Origin: DASSKA01 sp963839365
GTDB taxonomy: Bacteria; Actinomycetota; Actinomycetes; Propionibacteriales; Nocardioidaceae
Length of the DNA: 64,000 nt
NCBI GenBank assembly: GCA_963839365.1
Contig: CAWIUT010000010.1
Coordinates: 434,001-498,000, forward strand
Direction of reading: 5' to 3'
The translations under genes were made by a program, and so were the position numbers. The notes beneath the pieces were generated by a model that was given only the letters and a program-made list of their open reading frames with translations, was not told the origin of the DNA and searched no databases. Positions within the stretch are counted from its first letter, which is position 1. Each line of letters begins with the position of its first letter. Positions 33,004 to 43,006 of the stretch are shown one piece after another.

Positions 33004-33906
33004 GTGACCCAGCACCAGGACCAGCCCACCCGGTCCCGGCCGGCCGGCAACGAGCGTGGTGGTGGCCGGGACCGCAGCCGCCCGCCTGCTCCGGAGCCGC
33101 TGCCCGTCCCGGTGGTGGACAACCACTGTCACCTCGACATCGCGGACGGCCCCGACGGGTCCTGGATGCCCACCGAGGACGCGATCGCGGCCGCGGCGGC
33201 GGTGAACGTGACCCGGATCGTGCAGATCGGCTGCGACCTGCCCGGCGCGCACTGGGCGGTGGAGGCGGCCCGCGCGCATCCGGCGCTGGTCGCCGGCGTC
33301 GCGCTGCACCCGAACGAGGCGCCGAAGCTGGCCGCCGCGGGCGCTCTGGACGCGGCGATGGCCGAGATCGCCGCGCTCGCCGAGGCGCCCGGGGTCCGGG
33401 CGGTCGGCGAGACCGGGCTGGACTACTTCCGCACCGGCGAGGACGGCCGGGCCGCCCAGCAGGACTCCTTCCGCCGGCACATCGAGCTCGCCAAGCGCCG
33501 GGGGCTGACGCTGGTCATCCACGACCGGGACGCGCACGGCGACGTGCTGGCCGTTCTGGACGAGGAGGGGCTGCCGGACCGGGTGGTGATGCACTGCTTC
33601 TCCGGGGACGCCGAGTTCGCGCGGCGCTGCCTGGATCGTGGGGCGTGGCTGTCCTTCTCCGGGACGGCCACCTTCAAGAACGCCGGGCCGGTGCGCGAGG
33701 CGCTGGGGCTGACGCCGTTGGACCGGATGCTGGTGGAGACCGACGCTCCCTACCTCACCCCGGTTCCGTACCGGGGCCGGCCGAACGCCTCGTACCTGGT
33801 GCCGCTCACGGTCCGGTCGATGGCGCAGACCCGGCAGGTGGACCTGGAGGAGCTGTGCATGGCGCTGGCGAGGAACACCGACGCGGCGTACGGCGGCGGC
33901 TGGTAG
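33004..33906 (+). CDS. tatD: TatD family metal-dependent DNase/hydrolase
   Basis: 300 residues. The amidohydrolase-type metal site shows in DNHCHLDIA, GVALHPNE, AVGETGLDYFR, VIHDRDAHGD, VMHCFSGD and LVETDAPYLTP, in TatD order. TatD proteins are 3'-5' exonucleases used in repair. The first 35 residues are a low-complexity extension. GTG 33004 follows rsmI by 9 nt. Many actinobacteria have metG between these two genes; it is absent here. Confidence 0.93.
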   Translation: MTQHQDQPTRSRPAGNERGGGRDRSRPPAPEPLPVPVVDNHCHLDIADGPDGSWMPTEDAIAAAAAVNVTRIVQIGCDLPGAHWAVEAARAHPALVAGVALHPNEAPKLAAAGALDAAMAEIAALAEAPGVRAVGETGLDYFRTGEDGRAAQQDSFRRHIELAKRRGLTLVIHDRDAHGDVLAVLDEEGLPDRVVMHCFSGDAEFARRCLDRGAWLSFSGTATFKNAGPVREALGLTPLDRMLVETDAPYLTPVPYRGRPNASYLVPLTVRSMAQTRQVDLEELCMALARNTDAAYGGGW

Positions 33907-34237
33907 CCCGCACGGTGGCTCTCTCGGGGGACGTGGGCTATGTCGCACTAGCCCTCCTGGGCCAGACATTTTCTCCCGGCATTTCCGTTAAATGCCTCAG
34001 ATCGGGCAGGCGCTGGGGACGGAATGTTTGTGCCTCCGCAGCATCGTCGTTATCGTCTCGTGATTGTTGGCCGGGAGCGGGGAAGTTCTCGGGCGGCGTC
34101 ACGGGAGCCAAGCAGCGCAGGGTGGGGGACCCGCAGAAGCGCTGGGTGGCCGGCGTGCTGTCTGAACCGCTTCGGGGCAGGCCGCGCCGTGGCGCGTTGC
34201 CTGCCCGCGGCCCGGGGAGGACGACCATTGGAGAACC
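33907..34237 (+). promoter_or_regulatory. rpfB leader: possible c-di-AMP (ydaO-type) riboswitch
   Basis: No gene fits in this 331-nt stretch. GGGCTA-TGTCGCAC-TAGCCC (33935-33954) is a hairpin, perhaps the tatD terminator. From about 34040 to 34215 the sequence has ACGGGAGCCAAGCAG, then CAGCGC pairing with GCGCTG around GGGGGACCC, then GGGTGGCCGGCGTG and TGAACCGC. In order these resemble the GGGAGC...CCAAGCAG, GGGGUGAAUCGG and GAACCCGACAG elements of actinobacterial ydaO/yuaA riboswitches, which commonly control rpf genes. Several conserved bases differ, so the call is tentative. GGAG precedes the rpfB GTG. Confidence 0.35.
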
Positions 34238-35425
34238 GTGCGCAAGATCGCACAACTGGCGGAGAAGTCGAGACCGGCAGCTGCGGTGCGCGGGCTGAGC
34301 CGCAGCAAGAAGCTCCTCGCAGCCCTCGTCGGCGCGGTCGTGATCGCCTTGGCGGCCAGCGCCGCGGGCTACGCGAGCATGCGCAAGACCGTCACCGTCG
34401 CGGTCGACGGCCACCCCAGCAAGGTGAGCTCGCTCGGCGGCACGGTGGGGGACGTGCTCGATGCGCAGGGGATCTCGGTCGGCCGGCACGACGTGGTGGT
34501 CCCCTCGCCGAACACCCCGATCGACGACGGAACCCACATCACCGTGCGCTACGGCCGGCCGCTGTCCCTCGACGTGGACGGGCAGCACCACACCTACTGG
34601 GTGACGGCCACCGACGTCCACGACGCCCTGTCGCAGCTCGGGCTGCGGTTCAGCAACGCCGACCTGTCCACCAGCCGCAGCGCGGGCATCTCCCGCAAGG
34701 GCCTGGACCTGACGGTCGTCACGCCGAAGCGGGTCGTGGTCAAGGTCGGCCGGGCCAAGCCGAAGCACGAGAGCGTGCCGGCGATGACCGTGACCCAGGC
34801 GCTGCGCAAGCTCGGTGTCCACGTCGGCAAGAACAACGTCGTCAGGCCCGGGCTGGGCTCGACCGTGCGCAACGGCGACAAGATCGTGATCACGCGCGTG
34901 CACACCACCACCAAGACGGTGACCCAGCGGATCGGCTACCAGACCATCACCCACTCCGACTCCGGGATGCTCCGCGGGCACTCCACCACGGTGCGCTCCG
35001 GCCGCCCGGGCAGCCGGAAGGTGGTCTACCGGATCGTGGTCAAGAACGGTCGGGTCGCCTCCCGGAAGGTGATCCGGTCCGCGGTGCAGCGGCAGCCGGT
35101 GCCCGCAGTCGTCAAGGTGGGCACCAAGAGCAAGCCGGCTCCGGCGCCGGCCCCCGCCCCTGCCGCGAACTTCGCCGGCGGCAGCACGGTGTGGGACCAG
35201 ATCGCGCAGTGCGAGTCCGGCGGCAACTGGGCCGCCAACACCGGCAACGGCTACTACGGCGGCCTCCAGTTCACGCTGTCGACCTGGCACGCCTACGGCG
35301 GCACCGGCTACCCGAACCAGGCGAGCCGGGCCACCCAGATCGCCGTGGCCACCAAGATCCGCGACGCCAACGGCGGGTACGGCTCCTGGCCGGCGTGCTC
35401 CCAGCAGCTCGGCCTGCCCCAGTAG
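34238..35425 (+). CDS. rpfB: Resuscitation-promoting factor (RpfB type)
   Basis: 395 residues. An N-terminal signal or anchor (LLAALVGAVVIALAASAAGY) is followed by three DUF348 repeats (about residues 50-105, 110-165 and 175-225), a G5 domain (about 225-295), an Ala-Pro linker and the C-terminal Rpf transglycosylase-like domain (WDQIAQCESGGNWAANTG, YYGGLQFTLSTW) with the catalytic Glu in QCESGG and two cysteines. Rpf proteins cleave peptidoglycan and wake dormant cells. GTG 34238 has GGAG at the right spacing. It is the monocistronic gene before rsmA in many actinobacteria. Confidence 0.95.
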   Translation: MRKIAQLAEKSRPAAAVRGLSRSKKLLAALVGAVVIALAASAAGYASMRKTVTVAVDGHPSKVSSLGGTVGDVLDAQGISVGRHDVVVPSPNTPIDDGTHITVRYGRPLSLDVDGQHHTYWVTATDVHDALSQLGLRFSNADLSTSRSAGISRKGLDLTVVTPKRVVVKVGRAKPKHESVPAMTVTQALRKLGVHVGKNNVVRPGLGSTVRNGDKIVITRVHTTTKTVTQRIGYQTITHSDSGMLRGHSTTVRSGRPGSRKVVYRIVVKNGRVASRKVIRSAVQRQPVPAVVKVGTKSKPAPAPAPAPAANFAGGSTVWDQIAQCESGGNWAANTGNGYYGGLQFTLSTWHAYGGTGYPNQASRATQIAVATKIRDANGGYGSWPACSQQLGLPQ

Positions 35426-35453
35426 GGCGCTAGGTCGACCGCGGTCCCTGCCC

Positions 35454-35487
35454 GACCGCCCGGCGGGGACCGCCCCGCCGGGCGGTC
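35454..35487 (+). terminator. Perfect 15-bp hairpin terminator after rpfB
   Basis: Positions 35454-35468 (GACCGCCCGGCGGGG) pair completely with 35473-35487 around the tetraloop ACCG. It lies 28 nt after the rpfB stop. TAGGCT at 35501-35506, 7 nt before the GTG at 35514, is then a likely -10 for a leaderless rsmA transcript. Confidence 0.75.
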
Positions 35488-35513
35488 GGCTCGCTCTGGG
35501 TAGGCTCCTCGAC

Positions 35514-36404
35514 GTGGTGAGCGCGGACCGGATTCCCAGTGGTCCGCCCCGGCTGCTCGGCCCCGCCCAGGTCCGCGCGCTGGCCGCCTCGCTCGGGGTC
35601 CGGCCCACCAAGCAACGCGGGCAGAACTTCGTGATCGACCCGAACACGGTGCGGCGGCTCGTCCGCGCCTCCGGCGTGGGTCCCGAGGACCGGGTGGTCG
35701 AGGTCGGCCCCGGCCTCGGGTCGTTTACGTTGGCGCTGCTGGAGGTGGTGCAGCACGTGGTCGCGGTGGAGGTGGACCCGGTGCTCGGTGCCGCGCTGCC
35801 GAGCACCCTGGCGACGTACGCGCCCGACGCCGCCGACCGGTGCGACGTGCTGGTCGCCGACGCGCTCGACCTCACCGCGGCCCAGGCCGCCGGGCCGCAG
35901 CAGAAACAGCCGAGCGCGCTGGTCGCCAACCTGCCCTACAACGTCGCGGTGCCGGTGCTGCTGCACCTGCTGGCCACGCTGCCGTCGCTGCGCCACGGGC
36001 TGGTGATGGTGCAGTCCGAGGTGGCCGACCGGCTGGTCGCCGCCCCGGGCTCGCGCACGTACGGGGTGCCGTCGGTGAAGCTCGCCTGGTACGCCGCGGC
36101 GCGGCGCGGCGGCGCCGTGGGGCGCAACGTGTTCTGGCCGGTGCCCAACGTCGACTCCGGCCTGGTCGCGTGGGAGCGTCGCGACCCGCCGCCGACGACG
36201 GCCACCCGGCAACAGGTGTTCGCAGTGGTGGACGCGGCGTTCGCGCAGCGGCGGAAGACGCTGCGGGCCGCGCTGCGCGGACTGGCCGGCTCCTCGGCCG
36301 CCGCCGAGGCCGCGCTCGTCCGCGCCGGGGTGGAGCCGACCGCCCGCGGCGAGTCGTTGCCCGTCGAGGCGTTCGCACGAATCGCGGAAGGGATGGACCG
36401 GTGA
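35514..36404 (+). CDS. rsmA: 16S rRNA (adenine1518-N6/adenine1519-N6)-dimethyltransferase
   Basis: 296 residues. KQRGQNFVID, VVEVGPGLGSFTLALLE (SAM site) and VANLPYNVAVPVLLHLL (NLPY catalytic motif) identify KsgA/RsmA, which dimethylates two adjacent adenines of helix 45. The C-terminal helical domain FAQRRKTLRAAL is also standard. The start, GTG 35514 or 35517, is 7 nt after a TAGGCT -10. The stop overlaps ispE (GTGA). Confidence 0.96.
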   Translation: MVSADRIPSGPPRLLGPAQVRALAASLGVRPTKQRGQNFVIDPNTVRRLVRASGVGPEDRVVEVGPGLGSFTLALLEVVQHVVAVEVDPVLGAALPSTLATYAPDAADRCDVLVADALDLTAAQAAGPQQKQPSALVANLPYNVAVPVLLHLLATLPSLRHGLVMVQSEVADRLVAAPGSRTYGVPSVKLAWYAAARRGGAVGRNVFWPVPNVDSGLVAWERRDPPPTTATRQQVFAVVDAAFAQRRKTLRAALRGLAGSSAAAEAALVRAGVEPTARGESLPVEAFARIAEGMDR

Positions 36405-37317
36405 CTGCTGCGGAGGTGGTGGCCCGTGCCCCCGCCAAGATCAACCTGTGCCTGGGGGTCGGCCCCGCCCGGCCCGACGGGTACCACTCGTTGGCGACCG
36501 TCTACCAGGCCATCGAGCTGTACGACGAGGTGCGGGTCCGGCCGGCCGGCGTCGACACCATCACGGTCTCCGGCGACGGCCGGCTGGCCGTGGCGGACGT
36601 GCCCACCGACTCCTCCAACATCGCGCTGCGTGCGGCGCGGCTGCTGGCCGACCACCACGGCCTCGACTCCGCGGTGGCGATCCACATCGACAAGGGCATC
36701 CCGGTCGCCGGCGGGATGGCCGGCGGGAGCGCGGACGCCGCGGCTGCCCTCTTGGCGTGCGACGCGCTGTGGGGGACCGACACCCCCGCCGAGCAGCTGG
36801 CCGCGCTGGCCGGCCGGCTCGGCAGCGACGTGCCGTTCGCGCTCGTCGGCGGCACCGCGGTCGGGTCCGGGCACGGCGAGCTGGTCACCCCGCTTCCGAC
36901 GCGGGGCGAGTACTGGTGGGCGGTGCTGGAGTCGCCGGCCGGCCTGTCCACCCCGGCGGTGTACCGGGAGCTGGACCGGCTGCGCACCGGGTCCGCCGGC
37001 GCGGAGCCGCGGGTGCCGGACCCGCTGGTGCAGGCGCTGGCAGCGGGCGACGCCAAGGCGCTCGGCGCGGCGCTGGCCAACGACCTGCAGCCGGCCGCGT
37101 TCGGGCTGCGCCCCGAGCTCGAGCAGCACCTGGCCGCCGGCCTGGAGCGGGCGCCGCTCGGCGCGCTGCTGTCCGGGTCCGGGCCGAGCTGCCTGTTCTT
37201 GTGCGAGAGCCGGTCGCACGCCGACCAGGTCGCTGCCGCGCTCTTCGAGCACGGTCTCGGGCCGGTCAGCGTCGCGCGCGGCCCGGTGCCCGGCGCCCGG
37301 GTGGTGAGCAGCCGACC

Positions 37318-37321
<4 letters not shown>
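36401..37321 (+). CDS. ispE: 4-(cytidine 5'-diphospho)-2-C-methyl-D-erythritol kinase
   Basis: 306 residues, GHMP kinase. RAPAKINLCLGVGPARPDGYH is the N-terminal motif 1 and PVAGGMAGGSADAAAALLA the ATP-binding glycine-rich motif; ALLSGSGPSCLFL is motif 3. It is the fourth step of the non-mevalonate isoprenoid pathway. GTG 36401 overlaps the rsmA stop and its own stop overlaps the ABC-F start, so all three are coupled. Confidence 0.96.
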
Positions 37322-39153
<1,832 letters not shown>

Positions 39154-39209
39154 TCGCCGCGGATCAGCGCCGCGGATCAGCGCCGGGGCCGGCACGCCGC
39201 GAGTGGGCG

Positions 39210-39701
39210 TCAGTGGGCCTCGAAGGGCAGCGCCAGCCGGCGCAGCAGCCCGGCCAGCCGGTCCCGGTCGGACGGGCGCAGCCCGGTCAGCAGCGCCTGC
39301 TCCCGCTCGAGCAGCCCGGCCAGCGCCCCGTCCACGGTGCTCCGCCCCGCGGGGGTCAGCCGCACCAGCACCCCGCGGCGGTCGTGCGGGTCCGGCAGCC
39401 GCGTCACGAAGCCCCGCGCCACCAACCGGTCCACCCGGTTGGTCATCGTGCCGCTGGTGACCAGCGTCTCGCGCAGCAGCCGACCGGGGGACAGCTCGTA
39501 CGGCGCGCCGGCCCGCCGCAGCGCCGCGAGCACGTCGAACTCCCAGGACTCGATGCCGTGCTCGGTGAACGCCTGCCGGCGGGCCCGGTCCAGGTGGTGG
39601 CTGAGCCGGCTCACCCGGCTGAGCACCTCCATCGGCCCCAGGTCGAGGTCCGGCCGCTCCCGCCGCCAGGCCTCCACCAGCCGGTCCACCTCGTCGTCCA
39701 T
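39210..39701 (-). CDS. MarR-family regulator, TamR-like by context
   Basis: 163 residues. A winged helix (WEFDVLAALRRAGAPYELSPGRLL, TSGTMTNRVDRLVARG, wing DPHDRRGVLVRLTP) with an N-terminal extension of about 35 residues, as in the urate/TamR branch. It is divergent from a trans-aconitate methyltransferase gene, the arrangement known for tamR-tam in Streptomyces, where citrate, aconitates and isocitrate relieve repression. Similar 14-bp palindromes before both genes fit autoregulation. Confidence 0.85.
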   Translation of the reverse strand: MDDEVDRLVEAWRRERPDLDLGPMEVLSRVSRLSHHLDRARRQAFTEHGIESWEFDVLAALRRAGAPYELSPGRLLRETLVTSGTMTNRVDRLVARGFVTRLPDPHDRRGVLVRLTPAGRSTVDGALAGLLEREQALLTGLRPSDRDRLAGLLRRLALPFEAH

Positions 39702-39724
39702 GCCTCCAGGGTACCCGTCGAGAT

Positions 39725-39738
39725 TCTTGACATCGAGA
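39725..39738. promoter_or_regulatory. MarR operator on the regulator side
   Basis: TCTTGACATCGAGA is an imperfect palindrome 24 nt before the marR start at 39701. It matches TCTTGACGTCAAGA, found before tam, at 12 of 14 positions. Confidence 0.5.
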
Positions 39739-39888
39739 CATTCGGGCCTTTCCCAGGGGGAGTCCGGGCCGACTGGTCGGCCTGCGCCGGAGCGGTGGCG
39801 GCCCTCGGCCGCAAGGACCGGCCCTGGCGGCCCGGTTGAGGTTGACGGGACCGCCGCCCCGTTTGCCGCCGCGGCAACGGCCAGATAC

Positions 39889-39917
39889 TCTTGACGTCAA
39901 GATACTTCACGTCAAGA
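39889..39917. promoter_or_regulatory. Tandem MarR operators before tam
   Basis: TCTTGACGTCAAGA (39889-39902) is a perfect palindrome. ACTTCACGTCAAGA (39904-39917) repeats it one turn and a half later with two changes in the left arm. The second site ends 13 nt before the tam GTG, so binding would cover the transcript start. Confidence 0.6.
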
Positions 39918-39930
39918 TGTTGGAGGCGGC

Positions 39931-40719
39931 GTGCACCGCTGGGACCCCGACCGATACCTGCTGTACGCCGGCGAGCGCGGCCGGCCGTACGTCGACCTGC
40001 TGAACCGGGTCGCGGCGGACCGACCGCGCCGGGTGCTGGACCTGGGCTGCGGACCGGGGAACCTCACCGCGCTGCTGCCACAGCGCTGGCCCGGTGCCGA
40101 GGTGACCGGGGTGGACGCCGCGCCGGAGATGGTCGAGCGCGCCCGGTCGGCCGGGATCGAGGACGTGACCTTCGAGGCCGGCGACCTGCGCGAGTGGCGG
40201 CCGGACGGCCCGGTCGACGTACTCGTCTCCAACGCCACCTTGCAGTGGGTGCCCGGGCACCTCGACCTGCTGCCCGACCTGGTGGCCATGCTCGCCCCCG
40301 GCGGCTGGTTCGCGTTCCAGGTGCCCGGCAACCACCTCGCGCCCAGCCACGCGCTGCTGCGCGAGCTGGCCGCCGACGCCCGCTTCGCCGAGCACGCCGG
40401 GGGAGTGGCCGGGCCGCGATCGGAGGAGCCGAGCACCTACCTGGAGAAGCTGACCGGGCTCGGCTGCGAGGTCGACGTCTGGGAGACGACCTACCTGCAC
40501 CTGCTCCCCGGTCCGGACCCGGTGTTCCGCTGGATCAGCGGCACCGGCGCGCGACCGGTCCTGCAGGCGCTTCCCGACGAGCTGCGGGAGGAGTTCGTCT
40601 CCGAGTACAAACAGGCGCTGCGCGAGGCCTACCCCGAGCGCCGCTCGGGCACGGTGCTGCCGTTCCGGCGGATCTTCGCGGTGGCCCGCCGGCAGCGGTC
40701 GGACGAGGAGGACTCATGA
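39931..40719 (+). CDS. tam: Trans-aconitate 2-methyltransferase
   Basis: 262 residues, class I SAM methyltransferase. WDPDRYLLYAGERGRPYVDLLNR at the N-terminus, VLDLGCGPGNLTALL (motif I), NATLQWVPGHLDLL and FAFQVPGN are specific Tam blocks. It methylates trans-aconitate, a spontaneous by-product that inhibits aconitase. GGAG precedes GTG 39931. It is divergent from the MarR gene and overlaps the following VOC gene by 4 nt. Confidence 0.93.
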   Translation: MHRWDPDRYLLYAGERGRPYVDLLNRVAADRPRRVLDLGCGPGNLTALLPQRWPGAEVTGVDAAPEMVERARSAGIEDVTFEAGDLREWRPDGPVDVLVSNATLQWVPGHLDLLPDLVAMLAPGGWFAFQVPGNHLAPSHALLRELAADARFAEHAGGVAGPRSEEPSTYLEKLTGLGCEVDVWETTYLHLLPGPDPVFRWISGTGARPVLQALPDELREEFVSEYKQALREAYPERRSGTVLPFRRIFAVARRQRSDEEDS

Positions 40720-41069
40720 GGCTGCACCACGTCCAGGTGTCCTGCCCACCGGGCGGGGAGCAAGCGGCGCGCCGGTTCTACGCCGACGCGCTCGGCATCG
40801 CCGAGGTGGCCAAGCCGCCGGTGCTGGCCAGGCGCGGTGGATGCTGGTTCCGCGGCGACGCGGTGGAGGTGCACGTCGGCGTGGAGGAGACCTTCGCGGC
40901 GGCGACGAAGGCCCACCCGGCCTTCCTGGTCGACGACATCGACGGTACGGCGGAGCGAGTGGCCGCGCAGGGCTTCCCGGTCACCTGGGACGACGACTTC
41001 CCGGGCCACCGGCGGTTCTACACCGCCGACGGCAACGGCAACCGGGTCGAGATCCTGGCCGGCCGCTGA
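40716..41069 (+). CDS. VOC (glyoxalase/dioxygenase) superfamily protein
   Basis: 117 residues. A paired beta-alpha-beta-beta-beta layout: LHHVQVSCPPGGEQAARRFYADALGI first, then HPAFLVDDIDGTAERVAAQGF and FYTADGNGNRVEILA. Putative metal ligands are His (LHHV) and Glu (VEIL). The function is unknown; members isomerise, open rings or bind drugs. It is coupled to tam (ATGA overlap) and probably part of its regulon. Confidence 0.85.
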   Translation: MRLHHVQVSCPPGGEQAARRFYADALGIAEVAKPPVLARRGGCWFRGDAVEVHVGVEETFAAATKAHPAFLVDDIDGTAERVAAQGFPVTWDDDFPGHRRFYTADGNGNRVEILAGR

Positions 41070-41079
41070 CCGGACCCGG

Positions 41080-41781
41080 CTACTTGCCGCGCAGGGACGG
41101 CTTCTTCTCCAGGCCCTCCAGACCGTGCCAGGCGAGGTTCACCAGATGGGCGGCCACCACCCGCTTGGGCGGCTTGCGGGCGTCCAGCCACCACTGCCCG
41201 GTGGTGCCCACCATGCCGACCAGCATCTGGGCGTACATCGGCGCGGCCTTGGTGTCGAAGCCACGGGACCGGAACTCCCCGGCGAGGATGTACTCCACCC
41301 GGGAGGCGATGTCGCCGATGATCGACACGAACGACCCGGAGGCCGAGCCGACCGGGCTGTCCCGGACCAGGATCCGGAACCCGTCCGGCGCCTGCTCGAT
41401 GTAGTCCAGCAGCGCCAGCGCGGCCTGCTCCAGCAGCTCGCGCGGCCCGCCGGCGGTCAGTGCGCCCTGCACCATGCCCAGCAGCTGGCGCACCTCCCGG
41501 TCGACCACCACGGCGTACAGGCCTTCCTTGCCGCCGAAGTGCTCGTAGACCACGGGCTTGGAGACCTCGGCCCGTGCGGCGATCTCCTCGATGGAGGTGC
41601 CGTCGAAGCCGCGTTCGGCGAACAGGCCGCGGGCGGTGTCGATCAGCTGCTCGCGCCGCTCGGTGGCGGTCATCCGCGGGCGCCGGGCCCGCGGGTTCCT
41701 CCGACCGGTGGCAGGTGGCGACACGGTCCGCATCGCCACCTGCTCGCGCGCCGGGTCGTCCGGCTGCGGCATCGCGCTCAC
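41080..41781 (-). CDS. TetR-family regulator of the desaturase operon
   Basis: 233 residues. After a 35-residue basic tail comes RREQLIDTARGLFAERGFDGTSIEEIAARAEVSKPVVYEHFGGKEGLYAVVV, the TetR DNA-binding domain, then an all-helical ligand domain. It starts 34 nt after the desaturase stop on the same strand, so it is the second gene of that operon and likely represses it via the TACG-N4-CGTA repeats upstream, sensing acyl-CoA (inference). The start is uncertain: GTG 41781 or ATG 41772. Confidence 0.85.
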   Translation of the reverse strand: MSAMPQPDDPAREQVAMRTVSPPATGRRNPRARRPRMTATERREQLIDTARGLFAERGFDGTSIEEIAARAEVSKPVVYEHFGGKEGLYAVVVDREVRQLLGMVQGALTAGGPRELLEQAALALLDYIEQAPDGFRILVRDSPVGSASGSFVSIIGDIASRVEYILAGEFRSRGFDTKAAPMYAQMLVGMVGTTGQWWLDARKPPKRVVAAHLVNLAWHGLEGLEKKPSLRGK

Positions 41782-41815
41782 GGCAGCCGTCGCACGTGCG
41801 CTGTGGCAGCCACCC

Positions 41816-42796
41816 TCAGGCGACGTCCGCGAGCTGGTTCTTGACGAGCTTGGAGTCGATGCGCGACTTCACCGGCCAGCGCACGTCCTGCACCCAGCCC
41901 AGCTTCTCCATGATCTTGATGGTCCGCGCCGAGGTGTCGACCTGGCCGCGCAGCACGCCGTGCCGGGCACAGGTCGGGTCGGCGTGGTGCAGGTTGTGCC
42001 AGGACTCGCCCATCGACGGGATCGCCAGCCACCACACGTTGGCGGACTTGTCGCGGGACACGAACGGCCGGTCCCCGATGGTGTGGCAGATCGAGTTGAT
42101 CGACCAGGTGACGTGGTGCAGCAGGGAGACCCGCACCAGGGAGCCCCAGAAGAACGCGGTCAGTGCGCCCTGCCAGGACAAGGTGACCAGACCGCCGGCC
42201 AGGGCCGGAAGCAGCAAGGACACCAGCACCCACATCGGGAACTGACGCGAGATGCGCACGATGTCGCGGTCCTTCATCAGGTCCGGGGCGTACTTGCGCT
42301 GCGGGGTCTGCTCCGGGTTGAACAGCCACATCATGTGCGCGTAGAAGAGCCCCTTGGTCAGCGCCTTCATGTCGTTGCCGTAGCGCCACGGCGAGTGCGG
42401 GTCCCCGTCGCGGTCGGAGAACTTGTGGTGCTTGCGGTGGTCGGCGACCCAGCGGACCACGGGTCCCTGGATGGCCAGCGAGCCGGCGACCGCCAGGGCG
42501 ACCTTCAGCGGCCGGTTCGGCTTGAAGGACTTGTGGGTGAACAGCCGGTGGAAGCCGATCGTGATGCCGTGGCCGGAGATGGCGTACATCACCACGGCGA
42601 TGACCACGTCGGTCCAGTTCAGCCAGCCGCCCCAGGCGACGGGGATGGCGGCGGCAACGGCCAGGAACGGGACCACGATGAACACGCCGAGCATGATCTG
42701 TTCCTTGCGTGACTGGGTGTCGCCGCCCAAGGTCGCGCTGAGCCGCTCGAGCGGATCGGCCGTGCTGCTGGTCCCTGTGACCGTCGGTGTCGTCAT
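41816..42796 (-). CDS. Membrane acyl-CoA (delta-9 type) fatty acid desaturase
   Basis: 326 residues. The three histidine boxes of the di-iron site are present: HRLFTHK (H-x4-H), HRKHH and HNLHH. Paired hydrophobic segments precede and follow the second box. It introduces a cis double bond into fatty acyl chains using O2, like DesA3-type stearoyl-CoA desaturases. GAGGGACG precedes ATG 42796. It is co-transcribed with the TetR gene and controlled from a double operator at 42825-42851. Confidence 0.93.
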   Translation of the reverse strand: MTTPTVTGTSSTADPLERLSATLGGDTQSRKEQIMLGVFIVVPFLAVAAAIPVAWGGWLNWTDVVIAVVMYAISGHGITIGFHRLFTHKSFKPNRPLKVALAVAGSLAIQGPVVRWVADHRKHHKFSDRDGDPHSPWRYGNDMKALTKGLFYAHMMWLFNPEQTPQRKYAPDLMKDRDIVRISRQFPMWVLVSLLLPALAGGLVTLSWQGALTAFFWGSLVRVSLLHHVTWSINSICHTIGDRPFVSRDKSANVWWLAIPSMGESWHNLHHADPTCARHGVLRGQVDTSARTIKIMEKLGWVQDVRWPVKSRIDSKLVKNQLADVA

Positions 42797-42824
42797 CGTC
42801 CCTCACAAGTGTCGGCTGCGTACC

Positions 42825-42851
42825 TACGCCACCGTAACCTACGCAACCGTA
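42825..42851 (-). promoter_or_regulatory. Double TACG-N4-CGTA operator before desaturase gene
   Basis: TACGCCACCGTA (42825-42836) and TACGCAACCGTA (42840-42851) are two near-identical 12-mers with a 15-bp period. Each is an inverted repeat of TACG/CGTA (read on either strand). They lie 29-55 nt before the desaturase ATG and suit binding of two TetR dimers. Confidence 0.55.
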
Positions 42852-42926
42852 GCTCTCCAGCTCTACCGGCCCGCGCGCCTGTTGCGGGGGTCACGTCGGG
42901 GGGTTTACTACGCTGGGGCGGCACGA

Positions 42927-43006
42927 TCCCCGGTTGGTCTGTCGGCAGGGCCCGCCGCACTTTGAATGCGGACAAAGCGACGTAGGTTCGACTCCTACCC
43001 GGGGAG
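42927..43006 (+). tRNA. tRNA-Gln (UUG anticodon), with encoded CCA
   Basis: Acceptor TCCCCGG (42927-42933) pairs with CCGGGGA (42999-43005), discriminator G, and CCA follows at 43007-43009. D stem GGTC/GGCC, anticodon stem CCGCA/TGCGG with loop CTTTGAA (anticodon TTG at 42962-42964), T arm GTAGG-TTCGACT-CCTAC. The region between anticodon and T stems is 10 nt (42972-42981), long for tRNA-Gln, and two bases sit between the D and anticodon stems. tRNA-Gln directly before glmU is typical for actinobacteria. Confidence 0.88.
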
